This document shows positions 1-11,339 of a DNA stretch of 64,000 bases, in pieces. Below the pieces are notes generated by a model that saw nothing but the letters and a program-made list of their open reading frames with translations, had not been told where the DNA came from and did no database searches. The stretch comes from Magnolia sinica (lineage: Eukaryota > Streptophyta > Magnoliopsida > Magnoliales > Magnoliaceae), in the NCBI RefSeq assembly GCF_029962835.1, contig NC_080577.1:32656501-32720500 (forward strand). Reading direction: 5' to 3'. Position 1 is the stretch's first letter. Each line of letters opens with the position of its first letter. A program made the position numbers and the translations under genes.

Positions 1-1201
1 TTGGGGAATAGACTTTCCCATTTAAGGATCCGACAACTACTACCTTAATGGCAAATCATTAAGCTGGGATGCCTTGAATGCATATATGATTGGAATCGCT
101 CTATCTCCCTTACAGGAAAACATTTAATAGAGTAAGATTCCATCATAACCTTGACCCAACCCGTCGCCTTATATTGGTACATCTTCTGAGTTGTGGTTCA
201 AGGGAGTTGAAGATTCTTCGTCATCAAAGGAGGAGATCTTCATCAACATACTGAATGAGGCTCATCTACTTATTTGTAAGTCATTAGAGTCCAAAGAACC
301 CTTGTGATCATTCCTTGTATAGGATTGGGTCTAAGGTGTTTCTTACCCATTTCAAGTCCTCATAGGAGGCCTCCAGCGGGAGTGTACGTGGGGGTGCTTT
401 GTGTTGACCCTTGCTCTGTGGAGAGCATAAACTCTTAGGTCCTTGTGTAGGTCCTTGACCTTTGTGGTTTAAAAGTCGGGTGCTGTGTGTTGACTCTTGC
501 TCATGGGAGCATAAACTGGTGAGGTTCCTTGTGTGGATCTTTGGCCTGTGTGGCCTAAAATTTGGGTGTTGTGTGTTGACCATTGCTCATGCGAGCATAA
601 ACTGGTGAGGTTCCTTGTGTGGATCCTTAGCCTGTGTGGCCTAAAATTCGGGTGTTGTGTGTTGACCCTTGCTCCTGTGTGGGGTATAAACTGTGTCGTG
701 TAGACACGTTAGAGTTGGCCTAGTGTAGGTTGTACTGGTTTGAGGTGAACCTGATTTGAAACCTCCGGTTTGAGGTGAACCTGTTGTGAAACTTCTGTTA
801 GTGAGATCCGATATACTCAAGGGTTGAGTACGTCCGCCAGAAGTGGAGTAGACAAGTAGTCGAACCATTATAAAAACAACTGTGTTCGAGATTTGTTATT
901 GCTTATGTGATTTCCTTAAATATTTTTATATTTGCTTATCTGAGATCACACCTCACACATAGTCACATCCATCATAAAATATGAGTTGCATCTTGTTTAT
1001 CTTTCAAATAGTTTTATGACTGGATCCTCTAATTGGCTTGGAAGCCATTAGAGTTACTTTGAAGAAATCTTGATGCATGCATATTTTGTCATGATAAGAT
1101 TGATAAGATTTTAAATTACCATAAAATATTAAAAAGTCCTATTCACCCCCTCTAGGACATGTTGACATATTCTTACTTTAATTAAAGCAATCATTACTGC
1201 A
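1..1201 (+). mobile_element. Partial 5' LTR of SIRE/Maximus-like copia element
   Basis: This non-coding stretch ends in a segment typical of SIRE-type copia LTR ends (TATTCACCCCCTCTAGGAC near 1140-1158), just upstream of a primer binding site and a copia gag. It holds an 86-bp tandem repeat (403-700). It also holds a 30-bp direct duplication at 737-796 built on GGTTTGAGGTGAACCTG, a module familiar from such LTRs. The left end lies at or beyond the window edge, so no TG terminus or target duplication can be seen. The first ~300 bases are not recognised and could be another element. Assignment rests on position and LTR-end style. Confidence 0.55.
403..700 (+). repeat. 86-bp tandem repeat inside copia LTR, about 3.4 copies
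   Basis: The motif GTTGAC followed by TTGCTC..GAGCATAAACT starts at 403, 489, 575 and 661, exactly 86 bases apart each time. Units two and three are nearly identical. The first and fourth are more diverged, and the fourth changes sequence after about 40 bases. It lies in what should be the U3 or R part of the LTR, where short tandem repeats often carry enhancer function; that role here is inference only. Confidence 0.85.
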
Positions 1202-1209
1202 ATTTCAAT

Positions 1210-1222
1210 TGGTATCACAGCC
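1210..1222 (+). other. Primer binding site, tRNA-iMet type
   Basis: TGGTATCACAGCC matches the plant copia PBS complementary to the 3' end of initiator tRNA-Met, with one mismatch (C for G at the ninth base). It lies between the LTR end and the gag start codon at 1278, as expected. Confidence 0.8.
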
Positions 1223-1277
1223 GGTTTCTCTTAAGGGCTTCACCGCCTAGAGAGTGATCTTGACTGAAGTTGGTAAT

Positions 1278-3243
1278 ATGGCCAAAGGAGAGGGCTCATC
1301 GGTCATTAGACCTCCAATATTTAATGGATCAAATTATGCATACTGGAAGGCTAGAATGCATTACTTTCTGAGATATTTGGATCATGATGTTTGGGATATA
1401 GTTGAAAGAGGATATGTGCCACTAACTGATCAAATCATACTTGAAAATGACACAACTATCATTAAACCAAAAGCCAAGAGATGTGGACAGCATTCGATAA
1501 AGAAAAACAAACCTCTAAAGCTAAAGCTATGAATGCTATCTACTGTGTTGTGTCCGAAGAAGTTTTTAATCAAATCAGTATGTGTGGGACAACCAAAGAA
1601 ACATCAGACTTGTTGGAAACAACCTATGAAGGAACAAGCACTGCGAAGAGATCCAAACTGCAACTCCTAACATCACAGTTTGAAAGTCTCAGAATGAAAG
1701 AGCATGAGACCTTCATGGAGTTTTTCACCAAACTGAACATCATTTGCAACTCCATGGGTGAATTAGGTGAAAAAGTTCTGGTTCTAAAAATCTGTAGGAA
1801 AATACTAAGATCATTATCAAAATGGTTTAATCCAAAAGTAACAACCATTGAAGAGTGTAGAAATATAGATGAAATGAAAGTAGAAGAACTAGTAGGTTCC
1901 CTACAAATATTTGAACTACACTTCAAACAAACCTCTAAATCCAAAACTACTGTGCTCAAAACTTCAAAGAATACAACAAATGAAGACATTAAAAGTGAAA
2001 GAGAAGATGAAGATAAGGAAGTAGCCTTGTTAGCACAATAGTTCAGAAAGTTCTTTCAGAAAAATTGTAGCTGTCCATTTAAAGGAAGACAAGTGGACAA
2101 CAAACATTCTATAGGCAAAAGTGGTAAAAAGACCAAGGAACCACAATGCTATACCTGTCGAAAGTTTGGACACCTGTCCACCGAATGCCCGAATAGGAAA
2201 ACTAAAGGAAAAGCAATGATAGCCACATGGGATGACACGGAAGAGTTAAACTCAGAATGTAGTGACTTAGAGAGCGATGGAGACCAGAAATCTCTGAAAA
2301 TTCTTATGGTCTCTACTGCCTCAAACATTCCTATTGAAACTGAGAACGTTGAAGAACCGCAGGCCACTGAATCATTTTCATCAGATAATGAGGAAACTGA
2401 GAAGGAAGAAGAAGAAAATGATAAACTACAGGATGCGTACAATCAACTCTACATTCATAACATCAATATCCTTAAAAGACTTGGAATAACTGAAAATAAA
2501 AATAAATTACTACAAAAAGACCTGGATAAACCATTGGAAATCAATACACACCTAATTAATGATTTACAGCAATACCACTCAGATAATGATAGACTCGAAA
2601 GAATCAACATCTTCCTTAAATTCGAGTCTGAAAAACTAAACAAGCAGGTTGAGCTATTAAAGGATAAAAACATGCTCCTTCAAAATGAAAATCACACACT
2701 TCTGTTTGATTTAAAAAAATCTAGAAGATCTGCTGAGCTAAACTATAAATTTTCCCAGAGTGGTGAAAAATTAGAAAAACTCTTAGGGATTGGAAGACCC
2801 GAAAAAGACAAGAGTGGCTTAGGATATGATAAGTTTAAAACAAAAACTGGAAATATAGTACCAATGGCCGAAAAATCTGCTGCTTCAGGAAGTAAAACAA
2901 GAACTACTCTTGTTTGTCATTCATGTGGTGATTCTGGTCATTATAAGTTTGAATGCATGTCACTTAGGATGACTCAACATATTCTGGTCAAAATCATACT
3001 AATAAACACAGACCAACCAGAAGAACAATACAAAATGTCAGGAGTCCACCAAGCAATATGGATAGAGGAAATACACATCCATCACCACCCAGAATGACTA
3101 AAAGAATGAAGGAGTTATTGAATCAAGTGGCAGAATTAAACAAGAAAATAAATAAATGTGTGAGACAAGGAAACATGATTCAGTTGGCGAACTTGATTAA
3201 AGAAACAAAAACTACCACAATTAGAAATCCTGGCACAAAATGA
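1278..3243 (+). pseudogene. Copia gag (SIRE/Maximus type), broken
   Basis: This is the capsid/nucleocapsid gene of a Ty1/copia retrotransposon. The start chosen is the ATG at 1278 (MAKGEG..RPPIFNGSNYAYWK), because the N-terminal RPP-F-G-NY-YWK signature of copia Gag follows at once. A UBN2-like capsid region follows (to about 1920). A first CCHC zinc knuckle (CYTCRKFGHLSTEC) starts at 2147. A long charged, coiled-coil-like stretch spans about 2400-2790 and ends in a DKSGLGY motif. A second knuckle (CHSCGDSGHYKFEC) lies at 2915-2956. Two knuckles flanking a coiled coil is characteristic of the SIRE/Maximus lineage. It is broken by a frameshift near 1475-1490, an in-frame TAG at 2039, a second frameshift near 3050-3090 and a TGA at 3241. 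Confidence 0.85.
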
Positions 3244-3605
3244 GAAGTGAAAGAAAAGAAAAATTGCCTTGTAACTCACTCAAATCATATAACAGGCAAT
3301 GATGCTAAGTGGTACCTAGACAGCGGATGCTCAAGACATGTCACGGGTGACAAATTCCTTTTTTCAAACTATTCAGATCTTAATGATGGGATAGTCACCT
3401 ATGGAGACAGAAGCATCACTAAGGTAATTGGACAGGAAATTATCAAAGGAATAAATATGCTTAAAAATGAAAATGCCTTTTGCATAAAAGGATTGACGAT
3501 AATCTTCTGAGCATTTCTCATATATGTGACAATGAGCATGTGGTTACATTCAACAAACAGGAATGCGAAATCCTATACCTATCAGGTAAACCAGTGATGA
3601 AGGGT
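3244..3605 (+). pseudogene. Copia protease and start of GAG-pre-integrase, truncated
   Basis: This continues the copia polyprotein. WYLDSGCSRHVTG (around 3310-3350) is the retropepsin active site with the DSG triad intact. It is followed by a protease body (FSNYSDLNDGIVTYGD) and, in another frame from about 3485, the linker NLLSISHICDN..FNKQECEI that leads into the GAG-pre-integrase domain. Coding similarity stops near 3605, so integrase, reverse transcriptase and RNase H are absent. The break is marked by a 17-base duplication (GTAAACCAGTGATGAAG at 3585 and 3643) flanking about 40 bases. This suggests a microhomology-mediated rearrangement where the element was cut off. Confidence 0.8.
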
Positions 3606-3694
3606 TGTTGCACAGTATGCATATTCTGCCAGTTCTGCGCTTGTAAACCAGTGATGAAGAGGTCGCGAAGCATATAAACATAACTGTCAATTAG

Positions 3695-3829
3695 CAGAAT
3701 GTGCAGAACCAGCTGAGGTATTACAAGCGCAAATATAATGCCGTGAAGGACATGCTGGTATCCAGTGGGTTTGGATGGGATAATGAGTGCATTACCGCCC
3801 CTGATGAGGTCTGGGAGGAATGCATTAGG
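3695..3829 (+). pseudogene. Myb/SANT-like domain gene, internal exon
   Basis: The exon encodes 45 residues with the pattern QNVQNQLRYYKRKYNAVKDM followed by SSGFGWDN and DEVWEE. This is the C-terminal half of the Myb/SANT-like DNA-binding domain (Pfam Myb_DNA-bind_3), found in plant nuclear proteins and in ORF1 proteins of PIF/Harbinger transposons. The exon starts right after an acceptor-like AATTAG and ends in AGG followed by GTATGA, a plausible donor. Both junctions are in phase 0. The next exon (18198) continues in frame as SHPRAERLRRKR, matching the family order VW-EY-SHP-A. The upstream exon is not in the window; a truncated copia element fills the preceding intron. No stop lies within this exon, but the downstream exon has three. 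Confidence 0.75.
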
Positions 3830-3892
3830 GTATGATTTATGTAAGTGCTTCTTACAAAACACCTTCACAAACCCTTAAATCACATGTACTTT

Positions 3893-5599
3893 TGTAAGAC
3901 CCTAACCCAAGTGTGCATGCCGTTTCATTAGGTCAAGCGATCCTACCGGTCGAATTCCAGCGACCCGCGACCTTTGAGTAGTGTTTGCGGTCGTCCTTGA
4001 GTTCGGTCACATTGACCCGGCTCGGATCAACCCGAAACCTGTGCCATCTTATCCGTATTGGCGCCGCAGTTCCAACGTCGCGTCCCGTGCGTGAATCCGA
4101 CGTGTACATTATGAGTTATGGGCAATGTTCGATTTGGGCCTTTGATGTATGATGGTGGACCCCCACCCCACACGTTTTCCTAGGTGTTTGTGTATGGATG
4201 ATGTCACCCTATAGTAGGAAGCCTACTAGCCTACCACCCTAAGACCTACTAAAACCTAGCACATTGTTTGTATCACCAGGCCAATGATAACTTTTCTCTT
4301 ATCTAGGAGAGAGAGTGATGATTGCAATCCTACAACTCTCTCCCTCTCATTTCTCTCTTACTCTCTCCTCTCCTCTCCCTAGCAACTCTCCAAACCATCC
4401 CACCTTCCCTCCAATTCCAGCCCTCTCACCTCCCAACACCTCCTAATCCACCCTTCATCATCTCATCTCGATCTTTGATCCACTCTCCTTAGAGCTTCTA
4501 GATGCTAGTGGTGAAACTTTGAAGTTTGATTGCTAGGTGGGTGTACTTCCATTGTAAAAATTCAAATTTCTTTTATTTACTTATTGATATTCATTCTTCT
4601 TCCATTGATGGAGCTTGTGGGACCCATCAAGTGATGATGGTGGCCCCAAGACTCAATGGATATGGCTTGTAGTATATCATACATTGCATGCATGTGCATG
4701 TAAGGGACCACTCTCCATGGATCTCTTCATGCTTATTTCTTGCTTAGATTAGGGATCTTTGGGTCATCTAGACCCTTGATCCTTGGTGGAGATTGGATTT
4801 CCACCATGGATCTCAATAGATAGCCTTGATCATGTAGATTGTACATCTTATGGTAATGAAATGTCTATGTATGTGTGTGATGAAGGGAAGGGCCTCATTG
4901 AGGCGGAGACCCTTATCTTGTGGCCGTTTTTTTCTCCTTTTCTTGTTAGAAGTTTCTGATCATGAGTGTGTGGCCCACCTTGTAGACCGACAAGATCCAA
5001 ACCGTTAATAGAGGAATGATGTTTTTCTTAGTCCATCCCTTGGACGTGTGGCCCCTAAAATCACCAAAATAGGATGCATGCAAGGATGATTTGGATGATG
5101 GGATGGTTTGGATGTTTGTGGAGCCCACTTGGGTGGACCACACCATGATTTTCTAGGGTCAAATCCCCATTTAAATAATGTTTGCAATTTATTTTTATCA
5201 TACATATGTTGCTGTCCAGACTGTTTAGATAGATTTTAGGCCAGGGGCTTGATTTTTGGTCATTTGGTAGGGCTGTTGATACCATCCAATATGTGATTCT
5301 TCAAGGTGTATGTCCCACCTATAAACCTACCAAATTTCAGCCCCAACTGACCTCATTTGAGCCTCCAAAAGAATGGGCCAACATGGGTGTCCAACTAGAT
5401 TTCTACTGTAATTTCTAGCAATACAGGCTGTTGTGACCCATAATTTAAAAATATTTTCTCTGATAGTGAGCCACCTTTCTGGTTCCCACTTTATTATAGA
5501 CTTGATAAGGGACCTTGGCCCCCAATTTCAGAATTTTTGGAGACCTTGGACCCACTCCATTGGGGAGCCCAAATTTGTATAGCAACATGAACATTGCTG
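3893..5599 (+). mobile_element. Left arm of outer LTR, with CT-rich leader
   Basis: It starts TGTAAGACCC and shares its head (GTCGAATTCC..CGACCC near 3948-3970) with the second head at 5600. A CT-rich run, rich in CTCTCTCC, spans about 4300-4450 and resembles the transcript leader of other copies at 5890-6220. Later sequence contains scattered GTGGACC..CATGATT units (about 5100-5160). No coding potential is supported. Confidence 0.6.
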
Positions 5600-6239
5600 T
5601 GTAAGGCCCGTACCCTAGACCATACCATTCAGTATACTCATACGGTCCTCCCAGTCGAATTCCGGCAACCCACGATCTGTTATCGGCGTTGGCGCACGAT
5701 CCTGAGACGTGTTCTATGTATAAGAGTCGGCTTGACCCGAGACTTGTACTAGTGCGACCGCATCATTGCCGCGGTTTCGACGTTGCATCTCGCGCAGTGA
5801 GGCGATGCCCAGGCCAGGAGATGTGGGCCTGCGTTCGGTTCGAGGAAAACGCCGCACATTGCAAAACCCAAGAGAATCTCTACGAACATCACATCAATCC
5901 ATCAATCAATCAAAGTACAACCCATCACTCCATTCCATCCCCAAGTACAACTACCCTCCCCAAAAGTCAACAAACACCTTACCTCTCATGTCACTCCACC
6001 ATCCCTCTCTCCCATCACCTCATTTTCTCTCTCCCTCATTTTTCTTCATTTTCAAGCAACCATGAGATCCCAACGTCCATGGCTCTCCATAGGAGGAGCT
6101 TTGTGTGGCCCACTTCTATCTCCCATCTCCACCATCCAAGTTTGATCTCAACCGTCGAAATTGTCCCTTTGGAGCTTTATCATGCATTGACGGAAGAGGA
6201 AGAGATCAAAGGTGGGTGTTCGTAACTCTAAATTATGAT
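5600..6239 (+). mobile_element. Second, nested LTR head with CT-rich leader
   Basis: TGTAAGGCCCGTACCCTAG at 5600 is a diverged copy of the head at 3893. The stretch 5890-6220 (TCACTCCAT.., CTCTCTCCCTC, GTGGCCCACTTCTATCTCC) is matched in inverted orientation at about 15480-15860. That shows the same LTR family lies on both strands inside this complex. The longest open frame here (178 codons, 5689-6225) spans the leader and is not conserved in the other copy, so I do not call it a gene. Confidence 0.6.
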
Positions 6240-7860
6240 CTTGATGTAGGTCCCACTTATGATGGGACCCACTTTGATATATATGATGTGATCTAAGAGG
6301 GGCCCATAGTGGCGGGGTCCCTCATCTGCACTCTCTCTCTCTCTCTCTCTCTCTCCCTTTTTGTGATGGAGTGTGGCCCACCTAATCCAGACCATCCACG
6401 TGTTGGGCCCACCTGATCAGATGGACAGGCTGGATGAAAGAAAAAAAATATAAATATCAGTTGATCCAGTGCCATGGTGGGCCACCATTTGGACACACCT
6501 TGATGTATTATCAACACCGTCCATCTGGTGAGACCCACCTCGTGCATATGATGTGTCTGGGCCATCCATCTGCTGGACGGCCAGCAACACCTTGCTGATG
6601 AATTAACGTCAACAGGTTCTGTGAATTTCCCATGAGGCATGTGTTTCATCCATGTGTCATCCATCAGGGTCTGGGCGTGGCATCATGTTGATGATGTGTT
6701 GAATATCCACACAGTCCAAACCTAGACGTGGGACCCACCCTGATGGCGTGAAGTATATCCACGCCGTCCAGGCTATAAAGTAGATTCAAATTTCTAGTGG
6801 ACAACTGTCCATACGTGGGCCCACCATGATTTATATTTATATCCACACCGTCCAGATATCTGGACGGTGGAAATCCCACCTATATAGTTGCTGGGTTAGA
6901 TGTTAGCTCGGTACGTGGACCTCCACCATGAGGTATTGTTATATCTAAACCGTCCATCAATGACGGTGGGGTCCACGATGATGTATGTATCCTATCTCCA
7001 CCTCATCGTCCATCTGGACAGCTGTGTGAGAGGCCACCATGATGTTTTGTTACTTCAGGCGTCCATCTGGACAATCCATGTGATGTCTGAGATGTATATA
7101 TAATATAATATTTAATATTATAATAAATATAATGGTGGAGCCCACCTTGTTATGCAACCATCCACACCGTCCAGTCTCCTGGACGGCGTGACCCACCTAT
7201 TTTATATATATATATATATAATATCATGTATTAATATAATATATATTATACATGTGGACCCCACGTGGGATCCACCATGATGAATGCCTTTATCCTCACC
7301 GTCCATTATCAGGGACGGTGGGCTCCAGCTGGTGACGTCAGCAGGTGAAATGAGTCCGGTGATCCAGACCGTCCATCTAAAAGGCGAGCAATCCAGGGCT
7401 GCTGTATTGGCGCCAGTCTTGTGGTATTATCCACACCGTACATTTGCAAGGTCCCACATGATGCGTGTGCTTCGTTCACGCCGTCCATTTAGATGGGGCC
7501 CACCATAATATATGTACTTTTGATCCCCACCGTTCGTCTGATGGACGGTGGGCCTGTAGCTGCTGGGATAAGGGTCACCGTGATGTATGTACAATCCACT
7601 TCATCCGTCCATTTGGATGGTGGCAGATGAGGCCACCACTGATGGATGTATTTCATGCAAACCGTCCATTCACTCTCGTGGACCCCTCACTCTGCTAGAT
7701 GTATTTGATCCAAACCGTCCATCCATTTGATGTGCTGGCTACCCCACCATTGATGCATGTGCTGCACTTAGACCGCCCATTGATGGGCCCCACGACACCA
7801 GCAATTCTGTAGGGCCCGCTGGTGTATGTGTTACATCTAAACCGTTCATCCGTTTGGTGT
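6240..7860 (+). repeat. Degenerate periodic GGGCCC / CCGTCC block
   Basis: At least a dozen irregular units of roughly 60-110 bases each combine GTGGGCCCACC (or variants), TGATGTATG and ATCCACACCGTCCATC, often followed by TGGACGG. The CCGTCC..GGACGG pair can fold into a short hairpin and GTGGGCCCAC is itself palindromic. A (CT)n run lies at 6331-6355 and AT-rich runs near 7090-7130 and 7200-7245. The same block in the opposite orientation fills about 14230-15480. No gene is supported. Confidence 0.7.
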
Positions 7861-8480
7861 CACGTCCCAAGGCTTGAGACTAAAAGTAAGACAGATATAG
7901 TATCAAGTGAACCACGCTGCAGAAATAGTGGGATTGAATGTCTACCATTGAAACCCTTTGGGTAACAGTAGTTTTGGACCAACATGATATTTGTTTATCC
8001 AGGTCTTTGTGGCTTATGAACAGACCAGATGGAAGGTAAACGCTATGGTGGGCCCTCTTGATTTTAATGGTGGAAATCATTATCACCGCTGTTATGTGTG
8101 GTATGGTCCATATGATCTCTTGATATAATTCTTTTTTTTGATAATATTCTAAAATGATCTCTATAGATAGATAATTGGTGCGGCCGTGGAGGCGATCCAC
8201 TTGTTGTATATGAGGCCCAATGGGGCGGCCCGGGGATGTGACCCATTGTGATATATTTGAGGCCCATAAGTGGGGCCCAATGTGATGCATATGTGGCCCA
8301 TGAGTGAGGCCCATTGTGATGTATATTAGGCCTTTGTGTGAGGCCATGGGCTTATTTTATGTTTGGCTCTATGTAGGTCATTGCTTGGGATTGATGTTGG
8401 TTGAATGTCCACATTGATGGGTAATGATAGTTGGATGTCCACATTGTGACCTTCCCTTAGGCCTTATTAGGCCCATTCTC
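7861..8480 (+). mobile_element. LTR body with GGCC-spaced repeats, left of satellite
   Basis: From about 8200 to 8350 the motif AGGCCCAT(T/A)..GTGATGTAT recurs about every 30 bases. It is followed by GTGTGAGGCCATGGG and AATGTCCACATTGA. The same ordered segment recurs at about 11340-11690, on the other side of the satellite array, and in inverted form at 13500-13960. No coding sequence is seen. Confidence 0.6.
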
Positions 8481-8573
8481 ACCGATACCGATTTGCCGAC
8501 TCTGATTATCGACCGATACCGATTTGCTGACTCTGATTATCGACCGATATCGATTTGCCGATTCTGAGTATCG
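8481..8573 (+). repeat. Three 31-bp units at the left edge of the satellite
   Basis: ACCGATACCGATTTGC and CTCTGATTATCG recur at 8481, 8512 and 8543, giving an exact 31-base period. Each unit equals the long unit without its CCGATTGTCGTG segment. Confidence 0.85.
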
Positions 8574-11240
8574 ATCGATTTTGATTGTCGTGGCTGATTG
8601 ACCGATTAGCCATCAAGGTCGATTATCATGACCGATTTGCTGATTCTGATTATCGATCGATCCGATTGTCATGACTGATTTGCTGACTCTGATTATCGAT
8701 CAATCCTGATTATCGTGACCGATTTGCCGATTATGATTATCGATCGATCTGATTGTCATGACCGATTTGCCGATTCTGATTATCGATCTATCCGATTGTC
8801 GTGACCGATTTGCCGACTCTGATTATCGATCGATCCCGATTGTCGTGACCGAATTGCCAATTCTGATTATCGATTGATCCGATTGTCGTGACTGATTTGC
8901 CGACTCTGATTATCGATCGGTCCTGATTATCGTAACTGATTTGCCGACTCTGATTATCGATCAATCCTGATTGTCGTGACCGATTTGCCGATTCTGATTA
9001 TCGATCGATCCGATTGTCGTGACTGATTTACCGATTCTGATTATCGATTGATTCGATTGTCGTGACTGATTTGCCGACTCTGATTATCGATCGGTCCCGA
9101 TTGTCGTAACCGATTTGCCGATTCTGATTATTAATCGATCCGATTGTCGTGACCGATTTGCCGATTTTAATTATCGATTGATCCGATTGTCGTGACCGAT
9201 TTGCCGATTCTGATTATCGATCGATCCGATTGTCGTGACCGATTTGCCGACTCTGATTATCGATCGATCCGATTGTCGTGACCGATTTGCCGATTCTGAT
9301 TATCGATCGATCCGATTGTCGTGACCGATTTGCCGACTCTGATTATTGATCGACCCTGATTGTCGTGACTGATTTGCCGATTCTGATTATCGATCGATCC
9401 GATTGTCGTGACTGATTTGCCGATTCTGATTATCGATCAATCCTGATTGTCGTGATCGATTTGCCGATTCTGATTATCGATCGATCCGATTGTCGTGACC
9501 GATTTGCCGATTCTGATTATCGATCGATCCGATTGTCGTGACTGATTTGCCGATTCTGATTATCGATCAATCCCGATTATCGTGACCGATTTGCGGATCT
9601 GATTATCGATCGATCCAATTGTCGTGACCGATTTGCGATTCGATTATCGATCGATCCGATTGTCGCGACCAATTTGTCGACTCTGATTATCGATCGATCC
9701 CGATTGTCGTGACCGATTTGCCGATTCTGATTATCGATTCATCCGATTGTCGTGACTGATTTGCCGACTCTGATTATCGATCGATCCCGATTGTCGTAAC
9801 CGATTTGTCGATTCTGATTATCGATCGATCTGATTGTCGAGACCGATTGAGGTCGATTATCGATCGATCCAATTGTCGTGACCGATTTGCCGATTCTGAT
9901 TATCGATCGATTTGATTGTCGTGACCGATTTGCCGACTCTGATTATCGATCGATCCCGATTGTCGTGACCGATTTGCCGATTCTGATTATCGATCGATCC
10001 GATTGTCGTGACTGATTTGCCGATTCTGATTATCGATCGATCCAATTATCGTGACCGATTTGCCGATTCTGATTATCGATCGATCCTTTTGTTGTGACCA
10101 ATTTACCGATTCTGATTATCGATCGATCCGATTGTCGTGACCGATTTGCCGACTCTGATTATCGATCGATCTCGATTGTCGTAACCGATTTGCCGATTCT
10201 GATTATCGATCGATCCGATTGTCGTGACTGATTTGCCGATTCTGATTATCGATCAATCCTGATTGTCGTGATCGATTTGCCGATTCTGATTATCGATCGA
10301 TCCGATTTGCTGATTCTGATTTTCGATTTCGATTATTGATCGATCCGATTGTCGTGGTGATTTGCCGATTCGATTATCGATCAATCACGATTATCGTGAT
10401 CGATTTGCCGAGGTCGATTATCGATCGATCCGATTGTCGTGACCGATTTGCCGATTCTGATTATCGATCGATCCGATTGTCGCGACCAATTTGTCGACTC
10501 TGATTATCGATCGATCCGATGTACGTGACCGATTACGGTCCGATTATCGATTATCCGAAAGTCGTGGTGATTGGTGTAAGATTATAGATCGGGGTCCAAA
10601 TTATCGTGACCGATTTGTTGATTTGATTATCGATCGACCGATTATCATGACCGATTTGCCGATAATCGATCGATCCGATTGTCGGCAACAAGCCATTGCG
10701 GTGCGATTATCGATCGATCGATATCCTTGCCGATTTGCATATCGATTATAGATCAATCTTGGATTCGACCGGTTGCCGACTACGATTATCGATCGATCCC
10801 GATCGCCGTGACCGATGCCGATTCAGATTATCGATCGATCCGAATATCGTGGTCGTTGTAGCGGACCGATTATCGATAGTCGGTTAACCGGACCGACTTT
10901 GCCGACTCTCGATTATCGATCGATCCTTGCCGTGACCCCCTTTGCCTATTCTGATTATCGATCAATCCGATTGTCGTGACCGATTTGCCGACTCTGATTA
11001 TCGATCGATCTCGATTGTCGTAACCGATTTGCCGATTCTGATTATCGATCGATCCGATTGTCGTGACTGATTTGTCGATTCTGATTATCGATCGATCTCG
11101 ATTGTCGTGACCGATTTGCCGATTCTAATTATCGATCGATCCGATTGTCGTGACCGATTTACCGATTCTGATTAGCGATCGAGGCTGATTATCTTGACCG
11201 ATTTACCGATTTTGATTATCGATCGATCCTGATTGTCAAG
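8481..11240 (+). repeat. 43/44-bp satellite-like tandem array, about 60 units
   Basis: Head-to-tail units carry, in order, GATTATCGATCGATC, CGATTGTCGTGAC and CGATTTGCCGA(T/C)TCT. The unit is 43 bases, or 44 when the run reads ATCCCGATTG. It is unusually CpG- and ATCGAT/GATC-rich for plant DNA. Left-edge units are 31 bases. The right edge decays into shorter CCGATTGTC motifs up to about 11335. A poorly conserved island lies at about 10490-10965. Open frames through the array reflect only its periodicity. Confidence 0.9.
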
Positions 11241-11339
11241 GCCGAGTATTGGAGCCAATTTCGATTGTCAAGGTCGATGGTATAGGCCGACTCCGATTGT
11301 TGAGGCCAATTCCGAGTGTCAATTCCGATTGTCGAGACC

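Noticed and set aside
1624..1989. Antisense 121-codon frame in copia gag
   Set aside because: It is a shadow of the gag frame on the opposite strand.
5689..6225. 178-codon frame in the nested LTR head
   Set aside because: It spans a CT-rich leader and is not retained in the inverted copy at 15480-15860.
9857..10887. Open frames in the satellite (62-86 codons on both strands)
   Set aside because: They follow from the repeat period and lack of stops in the unit; they are present on both strands and have no domain.
8481..11240. Regular short repeats suggesting a CRISPR array
   Set aside because: Units are contiguous and whole-unit conserved, with no variable spacers and no cas genes; it is plant satellite-type DNA.
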